In this document: piece after piece, positions 55,939 to 64,000 of the stretch
How the letters are laid out: every line of letters starts with the position of its first letter
Position numbering within the stretch: position 1 is the stretch's first letter
Notes under the pieces: generated by a model
Told to the model about the DNA's origin: nothing
Databases searched by the model: none
What the model saw: the letters and a program-made list of their open reading frames with translations, nothing else
Origin: Phlebiopsis flavidoalba
Taxonomy: Eukaryota > Basidiomycota > Agaricomycetes > Polyporales > Phanerochaetaceae
NCBI GenBank assembly: GCA_035772785.1
Contig: JAOCPU010000018.1
Span: 124,001-188,000, forward strand
Length of the DNA: 64,000 bases
Direction of reading: 5' to 3'
Position numbers and translations under genes: made by a program

Positions 55939-57124
55939 ATGCCTTCTTTCATTCTCCCTGATTTATTCGCAGTCTGCCCTTTGAAGGGTTCTACAACCCC
56001 CACTACGCTGCCGCTGCTCGCGAATCTCGTGAATGGGTCAACAGCTACAACGTTTTCACCGACCAGAAGCGCGCTTTCTTCATTCAGGGCAGCAATGAAT
56101 TGCCTCGTCGTCTTTTTTTTTTGTTTTTAGAGAGAGATTTATCATCCACACACCTATCCGTACGCAGGCTACGAGGCAGTTCAGGACCTGTTGCGACTTC
56201 GTCAACCTGCTCTTCGTGGTCGACGAAGTCAGCGACGACCAGAACGGCCGGGACGCACGGTCCACTGGATACGTTTTTCCCTCAACGCAATGCGTGACCC
56301 CGAATGGGGGACGACGGCTCATCTACTCGACACGAAGATGACCAAAGAGTACGCTTTTCACCCTCTCGCACAGCTAATAAATGATTTACACTAAGCCGCA
56401 TCAGGTTTCGCGCACGTTTCCTCAAGTACGCTGGTCCTAACAGTGCCAGACGATTCCTAGTGCACTGCGAGGCATACGTGGAAGCAGTCGCTAAGGAGGC
56501 GGAACTGCGCGAGGCGGATGAAGTCCTTGATATGAAGTCGTTCGAGCCCCTCCGCAGCGTGGAGAACAGCGCCATACGCCTTTGTTTCGCAATCAAGACT
56601 CTTCGAGTTTGCACTCGGCATCGACCTCCTGACTCTACGTTCGAGGATCCAACCTTCATGGAGCTATACTGGGCTGCTGCCGATATGGTGTGCTGGGCCA
56701 ACGTAAATTCTTTCAGATCTCTCACGGGGGGATTATAGACTTACAATGATCGCATTAGGATGTGTACTCTTACCGGGTGGAACATGCGAAGGGCATAGAG
56801 GGGAACAACATCGTCACCGTTTTACGAGTGGAAAAGGACATCGACACCCAAAGCGCAGCCGATCTCGTCGGCGAACACTTCAAAGTGCTTATGGATGACA
56901 AGTTTGTAGAAGGCAAGAAACGCCTCTCCTCGTCGGGAAAATCCCTCGACTCGGCGATTGCGGGGTTACATCACCGCCATGGAAAACACTGGGTGATAGG
57001 AAACCTCGACTGGAGTTTCGAGACGCAGCGCTACTTGGGCCTTGAGCATGACGAGATCAAGCATACACATCCTTGTCCACGGCTGACGTTTCGACCATGG
57101 ACAACGCTTATCGATGAGGAATAG
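55939..57124 (+). CDS. Sesquiterpene synthase 1 (class I terpene cyclase)
   Basis: It ionises farnesyl diphosphate with a trinuclear Mg cluster and cyclises it in the cytosol. The ATG at 55939 gives [17 protein letters not shown], then in another frame [20 protein letters not shown] and [13 protein letters not shown]. After [10 protein letters not shown] and [10 protein letters not shown] comes the aspartate-rich motif [12 protein letters not shown] (56222-56236 for DEVSD). Then [10 protein letters not shown], an intron after [46 protein letters not shown] and [20 protein letters not shown] follow. The NSE motif is [13 protein letters not shown], split by an intron between N and D (56701-56759). 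[28 protein letters not shown] with the conserved RY pair, and a stop at 57122 complete it. About 340 residues, normal for the family. DEVSD and the ND/YSY form resemble the protoilludene-type clade of mushroom enzymes; the product is not provable here. Confidence 0.95.
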
Positions 57125-57490
57125 TTTTACTCAGGTGCGTGAGGAGCTTTCTCCCCTTGCACGCACTCAACTCATATATCCTCTGGTAGGCACCACATCC
57201 ATGGTCTGATCGTGTTACCCGTCGTTTCCACCTACTGTATCCATAGCCTTGGGGACGTTGTTTTAGGATTTTGTCTCATATTGGTTTGTAGCAATAGTGC
57301 CGTCTGTCGTGCCAAAACGCTTTTTTTCGCGCATTGGAAAAATTATCATTCTATATCATCTGCATAGCAGTGTATGGATATCCGCTAACTATTTGTCTGA
57401 TAAAGCATGATGACCGCAAGACATTGAGAAACAAACGTTATTTCTACTACCACCGGGGTAAAAGTATCGCGGGACGGAGAGACAGTGAAA
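57125..57490. other. Intergenic region between convergent terpene synthases
   Basis: 365 bases between the two stop codons. No gene. AT-rich towards 57300-57420. Confidence 0.5.
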
Positions 57491-58748
57491 TTAGAACTCT
57501 CGGGAGGGAGAAAGCTCCACCAACAAAGTCTCCCTTACTTTGAGATGATTCTTGCCAAAGGTAGCGACGACGGGTACCATAAAGCTCCATTCGAGGTACC
57601 AACCCATGCCTCCATTCCGCCATGATAAATTGCCTGGGGGAGAGTGAGTTGACGCTATATCAAGGCTCTCTTTTTTTTTTTTTTTTTTTAGTTTGTGTAC
57701 TTACTCACTCAACGACTTTGTCCGAGCTCGGGGCCCGAAAGTGGGGGAGGCGGGCCTTTGTTGGCCTCAAATCGGTTCTACGAGCTCCTTGAAGTGCACT
57801 CCAACGTAATCAGCGGCTCTTGAAAGATCAAAGCCTTTTCTCCCGCTGCAGGACGGTAAGATGTTGTTCGTGAGGATGTCCCCATGGATTGCTTCCACTA
57901 CCGTCGTACGAATAGACGTCCTAGAGAATATAACGTCATGTGTCCTTTGAACCTTTTCGAGTACGAGTGAAAATTTGTACGTTAGACCAAGTGACCATAT
58001 CCACTGCCGCGAGATGCTATTTCCATGAATACGGGATGCTCAAAAATCTCATCGGGGAGATCAAGCCCGAGGACGTAGCCAAAGAGGCCGAAGCAGTTAG
58101 CGCATCCGCGCTATTCTCGCGACGGACTTTCTCGGAGGGGGGGTCGTAAGCGGGCAAGATCCAGAACCACGTTCTGCTCTCGCAAGCTCAGCCTCCCTAG
58201 AGAAGCCTTCCACATAGGCCTCAGTGTGCTGAATAAAACGACGACGAGCGATGGCCGAGCCGGCGCTGGAGAAGAACCGTTTTCTTTGAAACTACAAAGT
58301 TTATGGAGGGTCATTAGATATTCTCGAGAAAACAGAGTTTGTGCTCCTCGCTCTTAGTCATGTTAGCGCAAAGAATGGTACCGTCTTCGTAAATCATCGT
58401 CCTTCATTGCCTTGAGAACACTCAGACCGTGGTGGCTGTAGCGTCCTTGCCACTCTGGTCGTCGCTAATACTCGTCGATGGTGAACAAGAGGTTGACGAA
58501 GTCGCAGCAGGTGCGGAGCTCTTCGAATCCGGCGGTACGGATAGGCCCATGCACAAAGCAGCTCGCTGCCACCCTCATGAAGAACTCCAGCTTCTTGCCC
58601 TTGAGGGCTCCATAGCTGAGTACCCCCCATTTGGACGACGCTGCAGCAGCCAGTTCATGAGTTGAGGGTTAAACTGAGCCTTCCAAGGGCAACCAGGGAA
58701 GGGATGTAGGTCAGGGATGCGGTAGGTGCGGGGAGTGACGGTGAACAT
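57491..58748 (-). CDS. Sesquiterpene synthase 2 (class I terpene cyclase)
   Basis: Paralogue of the gene at 55939, on the opposite strand. The ATG at 58748 gives MFTVTPRTYRIPDL, then ELAAAASSKW, GALKGKKLEFFMRVAASCFV (58545-58610) and [20 protein letters not shown] (58480-58540). The metal motif DEISDDQSGKDA (58450-58477) has one extra T inside it. TILCANMTK is followed by an intron. RRFIQHTEAYVEGFSREAEL (58180-58240), ENSA, GYVLGLDLPDEIFEHPVFME and LAAVDMVTWSN follow. The NSE region is N/DVYSY, with an intron at the same place as in synthase 1 (57990-57928). ILTVLQREKGFDLSRAADYV, VHFKELV, an intron containing a 19-base A run (minus strand), and a LEWSF piece complete it. The final residues to a TAA at 57491 are approximate. 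DEISD plus the shared intron indicate a sister enzyme of the same clade. The frame slips are like those in housekeeping genes, so activity is not excluded. Confidence 0.87.
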
Positions 58749-58853
58749 TTCTTTTCTCGAAAATTGTTCGGGGCGAAGTAGAGATCGAAAGAGAGTCGAA
58801 GAGAACTAGTGCGATTTGTTGTGTGTGTTGCCTGACATCCCATCTATTCGGGC

Positions 58854-58862
58854 TTATATATT
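58854..58862 (-). promoter_or_regulatory. TATA box, sesquiterpene synthase 2
   Basis: AATATATAA on the minus strand, about 105 bases before the ATG at 58748. Positional inference. Confidence 0.5.
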
Positions 58863-60227
58863 CAGCATAACTCACCTATGCCCCGGCCGCCCCCACTCCC
58901 GCCCTCGCTATCCCCCCTCGTTGGCGATGGTCTTCATGTCGGCAACCGAGTATTTATCCTGCGAGCTGCACGACCACCATTGCGCCTCGCTGAGGTGAGG
59001 TCGTGTCACTAGCCTGAAGGAGTACAACAAAATTTGCGTCAAACGCTTAACCGAAGGCATCGCAGACGCAACGGGGAGTCTCTAGTTGTGAGCTGAACAT
59101 TAGAGACAAGCGCACGGCCCCGAGGTGATGACAAGGGTGCAAGAAGTAAGTCGTGTTTCACCGACGGTGCGGCAGCTTGTCAGAAGAGCGGAAGTCAATG
59201 ATAATGCGTAGTATACACAGCAATTTACGGAGAGTATCTGTGAAACGGGTGGTTATGGCGTCGTTCGGATGAAGGCGACTGATTGAATAAACCGTCTCGG
59301 AGCTCAACGGAACGACGCCTCAAGGCTGCAGGAGGCCCGACCACAATGGACTCACCACTTTGCGCACACGTGAGTATATGCTCGGCAGACAAGAATGAGT
59401 GATATAAGGCAATCCAACCTCATCCAAAAGGCGTCGCCAGATAGCTTTGTGGCCGTTTGGAGCCTCGCGCCGTCTTCGAGAGGGTGCCAGTCAGGCCGCG
59501 CCCTTCAACGCCGGTAAGGACGCGGCGGTGTTACTTTCCGCGATATTCTATTTCAAGTTGCGGCGCACGTACCCTCTTACTTCCGCACGTAGTTATTGTT
59601 TTTAGGGAAAGGCCAGCCCGCCGTATGTTGCTGGGAATCAAACGAGCTAGACATAGTAGACTGCCTAAGAGTCGCATCTCGCTTTGATTCTTTATCAGCC
59701 TCGCGGGAAACATCATGCATTTACCACATTAGACAGGGGGAAAAGGTGAGAAAAGATTTGAGCATGGTGACATACTTTGGTCTCGACTCCATTTTCGTTC
59801 GCAACCTCTCGAAAACCGGTGGAGCAGACCGTTTGGGGCGTGTGGGACGAAGTTTGCCACGTGGCACGATGCTAGGGAGGCGGAGATTCCATATTGGGGG
59901 ACGGCTTTGTGGCGTAAGTCCGGACGGTCCCGATGCGGCGCGTTTGTTCCCATGAGCTAGGTTGCCGTGTCTAAGTTGCAAGATGTGCGCAAGGCAAAGT
60001 TCAAAAAGCTGCATATGACATACAATTTATTTAATAACTTTATTTGTCTCTAGTGCGAAAACTTGAACGCGGAGTTTCTGCATTCTCTCCAATTATAGGG
60101 TTTGCCGTGCTGGCGTCTGTCTTCCGTTGCACAAGAATTTTTATTTATTTGTTGAGGCTGGGACTCTTATATCCAGACCAACGACCCACTCATTCACGTC
60201 GCACAAATCTCGGCCGTCCTCGCAGTC
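58863..60227. other. Intergenic stretch, no confident gene
   Basis: This lies between the divergent terpene synthase 2 and cystathionine beta-lyase genes. A plus-strand frame (59596-59955) and its neighbours show fragments such as TYFGLDSIFVRNLSKTGG but no family. I looked for a P450 heme motif (FxxGxRxCxG) or other tailoring enzyme and found none. Confidence 0.4.
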
Positions 60228-61869
60228 ATGGGCGTAGACAAGCTCGATCGTGGATATGACCTCCCCACACCCGAACCTGACTCGCCTTCCATCTCTCGGT
60301 CTCGCCAGCCATACCGCTTTTCTACACTATGCGCAACCGTGGAAAATCCAAACTCTGATCACAAGGACCAGCATGGGAGCTCCAGCGTTCCGATTTATCA
60401 GACTGCTACGTTCAAAGGTGTCGGTGGAGGATAATGATTCCCAGGATGTGGTAATCCCACGAGACGCATCTTGGTGAGCATTACCAACTCTTCTCATGAT
60501 GATAGCATGCAACCGGTGTCGATAGTAATAGCTACTCTGGATGGGGGGAGGCACTAAACAGTCGTACCTTCGTAGAAGCACCTAGCATAGCGAAGATCTC
60601 TTCCGTGCGGCAGCACTGCCTTCGCCTGTCTCCTCGGAATGGCTGCGTTAGACGTCATTACGCGAACATATCTCACAGCCCGGCCAGCGAAGTCTTTGCT
60701 GGCGATGATATCTACGGAGGAACCAACCGCCTTCTGACTTACCTTCGCACGCATATGGACAGTCACGTGCATCATGTCCGACACCACAGGACCCATCCAC
60801 CATCGGTTCCGTACCCTTCACACCCTGGCAAGACTGTGCCATGGTTTCTTTTTGGAGACGCCCACCAACCCGCTCCCTGGAAAATCATCGTATTGCTGGG
60901 TAGATCGAGCTCGATGGTTAGTGAGAAGTGCGAAGACGCATATGTCATTGTCGTGGACAAACACCATGATGAAGGCCACTACTTGCAGAGACCCCTTGAG
61001 CACGGCGCCGACACATCGTCTACGACAGTGCTACCAAGTATCTCAGCGGTCATCACGACCTCATGGCATGGGAGTCATTACTTGTACACAGGGATGATTA
61101 TGGCAAAAGGTAAGTGTCAAAGTACCGTGATTGCGGCGGAGAGACATTCCATTGACGTCCTAAAAGTGATCACGGCAAATGGCGTTCATTCATCAGACTC
61201 CGTGGGGAAACGCGCCTAATGACGCCCTTTGATTCGTTCTTTGCTTCTCGGTGAGGACCAAGACGCTCGCAATTCGCATGGACAGGCAGCAATCCTCCGG
61301 GGCGCCATGCTCGTTGCACGAATGCTGCTGGCATCCTCGTCGGTTTTGTCACTACGCCTACCCTGGCTTGCCCGGTCACCCCGGAAACGGAAATCCACGA
61401 GCGTATCGCAGATGGTACGATACTGTCAAGTCAGCTCATTCATACATTTCTTCTAAACAGTCTTTTCGAAGGGGTGTTAGGTTATGTGGGTGCCGTCTTG
61501 TCATTTGAACCGGATGTGATAATGAGAGCTCAGATGAGCGTAATCGTGTTGGTGCAAACCCGAAGGAAACCTCACAGGTGGAGATGGAATTAGCGTCAGC
61601 TTCGGCGGCCGTGAACAGCTTGATCTGAGCATGCCCTGCCGGTTAAGATTGGTATCGTAAGTGGCTCCGTGTTATTCTTCTATCTCTACTGAGTGTCCCT
61701 CGCTTGTAGTCACGCCTCAATCGACCCTGCTACCCGAGCTGAGCGTGCGGCTTCCCGAGGACCTCATTCATACCTTTGTGTCGGAATGTTGATGAGGACA
61801 CCTGACTGACCTCACTGGATGATCTCCGAACATGCTCTTCTTCAAAAAGCGCGGTGCAGCTGTGTGTGA
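60228..61869 (+). CDS. STR3: Cystathionine beta-lyase (PLP-dependent)
   Basis: It cleaves cystathionine to homocysteine, pyruvate and ammonia in methionine synthesis. The ATG at 60228 gives MGVDKLDRGYDLPTPEPDSP, then YRFSTLCATVENPN, QHGSSSVPIYQTATFKGVGG. After an intron, SGNPTR- and EHHIAKI-like sequence follows near 60550-60600. EVFAGDDIYGGTNRLLTYLR (60690-60750) is the PLP-phosphate region. FLETPTNPL (60850-60885), YVIVVDK and YLQRPLEHGAD follow. The Schiff-base lysine is in DSATKYLSGHHDL (61025-61063; lysine codon 61036-61038), then GVITC. TPFDSF, KTLAIRMDRQQSS (61215-61290), and HYAYPGLPGHPG follow. The end is HASIDPATRAER with LPEDLI in the next frame, LCVG, then a helix ending KARCSCV and TGA at 61867. 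Repeated one-base indels are present. Cystathionine beta- rather than gamma-lyase follows from the N-terminal layout and HASIDPATRAE; a related gamma-enzyme is less likely. Confidence 0.94.
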
Positions 61870-62800
61870 CGCGAATGTCCCCCGAACAAGAAAAAAACGT
61901 GACACTTCGTAGCGAATTCCGAATGGTCTAGTGTAACGCGTCGCGTAGAGGAAACTACGCTGCCGAAATACACAGGGGAGAAAAGCCGTCTGGTGGATCA
62001 CCACCACATAAACTTCTAGGGAAGGAACACAAAAAAAAAAGCGCGAGTGGTTTCGTGAGGGGGGGTCAGCCCCCTTGTCAAAGTCCTTCTAAACTAGTTC
62101 GTGGGTGAGAGGCACGGCGAGTCGTTCATAGGGGTCGTAGAATCTAGCGCATCGGAAGAGCAGACACACGTAATGTAATGACTTGACATTTCATATGATG
62201 GGGCTTTTATACGGCCGTTCGCTGCTTCTGCTCCGACCATTCGTTTGATTACGGTTTTTCCCCGCCTTGTAAGCGATCTCCGAAGACAATGACAACAAAT
62301 TGTACTGTACCAGAATTCACACCAGTAGTGATGACTATTATCACGATGTGACACATATCGACAATGCTACCATGGGGACGAGGATGTCAACCCGGTCGCA
62401 CCGGGGGCGTGGTCCTCACAAAGCAAAAAAAAAACGATGAACTTGGACGGCTCCCAGACTGCTCAAAGGCTATCATTTGAGAGAGGCTCTTCCCCCGAGA
62501 CATCGGATGATGCCCTCCACATGTCACATGCGGCGGCTGTCCTCGTTTACTCTTGTAGTCTCTATATGACATTGACCGCAGCGGGAGGCGAGAAGGTGGG
62601 TCACTAAGTTCGACAATCAAATTGGGGACGCCTACGGCTAACCGTTCCCTCAGACCTTCCTTCAACCTTACGCGGTGGCGCTCCTGACCTTGGCCCCCGT
62701 CGGAGCAAGTCCTTACGGTTCTTCTGCCGCCATTCTCACAGCAATCGCATCTGCTTCTGCCAGTCTTCTTCTTCTGCACCATCGTATCGATGGGTCCCGG
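61870..62800. other. Intergenic stretch, no confident gene
   Basis: It contains a 10-A run (62030-62039) and short frames on both strands. A minus-strand frame at 62387-62953 is long but compositionally poor and lacks any family feature. Confidence 0.35.
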
Positions 62801-63992
62801 CGCTGCCAGCCCCCACTCGTCAGGCCACCGATTCAGATCCGGTTCACGTCCACATCTCGCATCAGGGTCCGACTGCGCCATCCCTCCTGCCATCGCAGAC
62901 GAAATCAACCGCTGGGCGTATTGTCCTCTGATAAAGATTCTCTCATGGAACACCTAGTGGGATCGACAACACGGTTGTTGTGTTTCGGCGGCGCGCTCTT
63001 TGCATACACTAATCGCCGCGATTTGCAAACCAAGGAGCTGGCATGTACCGGACGATCAAGTAGGGTAAGTAGTGTTAAAACGCCACTGATCGACGCTGTG
63101 ATGTTGATATTTATTTCCACATCACGAAGGTTCAAAGTCGTTTCAAGTTCCTATTGACCGACTTCGAAAGTCCCTCGCGATACTAAGGCGTTGGTAGCGG
63201 GTGGGGGTCGTGCAAAAAAGAAGACGGAGGTGAGTGTCTTTTACGTTACATGTGCAACTGGTCAGTTACTAACATTACTTCAGGAACCTGAGTTCGTCAA
63301 AAAATATGTTCGATGCAATCCAAAAGTATCTCGGAAGAGGCACGCCGTGCTCTGGGGATTGACCCCGAACTATCGCGCGAACAGCTGCTATCTGCTCTCT
63401 CGGTGAGTCGTTTTTTTTTCTACCCTGCTGTCGACAGGAATGACCGATCAGATGACAGTCCCAAGTGGGCCCCTCATTGAGGAAAAACCACAGCTACCCT
63501 CGCCTCCCTTGGAGTGTCGCACGAGTCATTGGAGCTGATTCGCGAAAAGTGTTCTACGGCTCCTCACAAGCTCAGCACTAAGCCACTGGGGGGTGGGGGG
63601 TGTGCTGGCGCTGGCGGGCTGCACCGTCACTCTGGTCCCAGACGGGTTACGTAACACTGGATCACTGATGAATCGTTTCGTCTCAAACTGACCTTGACCC
63701 AGACTTCCCGGCTGCTCAACTGCAGTCGCTGAGCGCAGATTTGGTGTACTTTCGAACTTCGATCCTTACCTCACTGCCGTCGGTGCGCTCAGGCCTTGGC
63801 ATCCTGTCTCCCTACCAACTCCGATTTCCTACACACCTCCACAGACGCCGGCGCTTTCACTGGTCCGATCATCCCCCCCGAAACCCCCGGTGGCGACGTC
63901 TCCTTGCAGACCCTGCGCGAGCAGTTTAGCTCCATAAATGCCGAGCAGCTTGGCCAATGGGCAGACGAGCGGGGCAGGTGGTTGTTCGTCTA
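62801..63992 (+). CDS. Hypothetical protein
   Basis: Not recognised. Plus-strand pieces with coding character are AIADEINRWAYCPLIKILSW (62893-62950), LMIFISTSRRFKVVSSSY-like sequence (63100-63155), DTKALVAGGGRAKKKTE (63180-63230), then EARRALGIDPELSREQLLSA (63335-63400) just before a GT splice site. A C-terminal part follows: FPAAQLQSLSADLVYFRTSI (63705-63765), LTSLPSV, and finally GAFTGPIIPPETPGGDVSLQ with LREQFSSINAEQLGQWADER and GRWLFV, stop at 63990-63992. The helical EARRALGID...LLSALS and INAEQLGQWADERG segments suggest short helical modules. No named domain, targeting signal or partner gene could be seen. The start is unknown. Confidence 0.4.
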
Positions 63993-64000
63993 AGTGGCCG

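Noticed and set aside
58863..60227. Search for a P450 or other tailoring gene beside the terpene synthases
   Set aside because: No FxxGxRxCxG heme motif, GMC or FAD-binding signature was found.
1..64000. CRISPR arrays, bacterial operons, insertion sequences, rRNA genes
   Set aside because: No regularly spaced repeats, no transposase motifs and no rRNA-like sequence; introns and gene content are eukaryotic.

Overview
The window looks like nuclear DNA of a filamentous basidiomycete (Agaricomycetes; a wood-decay or polypore-type fungus is my guess). The support is GC-rich genes broken by many 45-80 base GT...AG introns, no operons, and a gene set typical of such fungi: a cytochrome b5-acyl-CoA dehydrogenase fusion, a PHD-MYST acetyltransferase, a LAMMER kinase, and two sesquiterpene synthases carrying DE(V/I)SD metal motifs. 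Almost every recognisable gene, including ones that should be essential (RPB5, Swd2, SPT2), needs small frame corrections, often at or near homopolymers. The sequence therefore looks like an imperfectly polished long-read assembly, and frameshifts here are not good evidence of pseudogenes. Gene ends below are homology-guided and exon borders are approximate.

Layout. 1-2050 (+): catalytic part of urease, cut by the window edge. 2.3-3.2 kb (-): unknown. 3.6-5.5 kb (+): MFS transporter. 6.0-7.7 kb (+): SPT2 chromatin protein. 8.1-9.7 kb (-): RRM protein with a Gly/Met-rich tail. 10.3-12.8 kb (-): cytochrome b5-acyl-CoA dehydrogenase ending in ARL. 13.2-15.7 kb (-): unknown. 18.5-22.3 kb (+): two copies of a duplicated gene, 2.5 kb apart, encoding a PAM2-like motif. 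22.5-23.3 kb (-): the start of a urease gene, inverted relative to the piece at position 1. 24.3-25.0 kb (+): unknown. 25.8-29.8 kb (+): cPLA2-type phospholipase with a possible mitochondrial presequence, interrupted by about 400 bases of very AT-rich DNA.

30-31 kb (-), 34-35.6 kb (+) and 35.8-37.3 kb (-): unknown proteins, the last probably nuclear. 37.4-40.6 kb (-): PHD-MYST histone acetyltransferase. 41.4-43.5 kb (+): LAMMER kinase. 44.2-46.2 kb (-): secreted aspartic peptidase. 47.0-48.2 kb (-): enoyl-CoA hydratase/isomerase family protein, also ending in ARL. 49.3-50.2 kb (-): unknown. 51.1-52.3 kb (-) and 52.6-53.5 kb (+): divergent Swd2 and RPB5 genes. 55.9-57.1 kb (+) and 57.5-58.7 kb (-): convergent sesquiterpene synthases. 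60.2-61.9 kb (+): cystathionine beta-lyase. 62.8-64.0 kb (+): unknown.

How the genes relate. Three encode chromatin or transcription-elongation factors (SPT2, MYST-PHD, Swd2), and RPB5 is a subunit of all three RNA polymerases. Two encode probable peroxisomal beta-oxidation enzymes. The terpene synthase pair is the one clear secondary-metabolism element, but I see no P450 or other tailoring gene beside it. The most unusual items are the split and inverted urease, the AT-rich insert in the phospholipase gene, the tandem PAM2-like genes and the terpene synthase pair.
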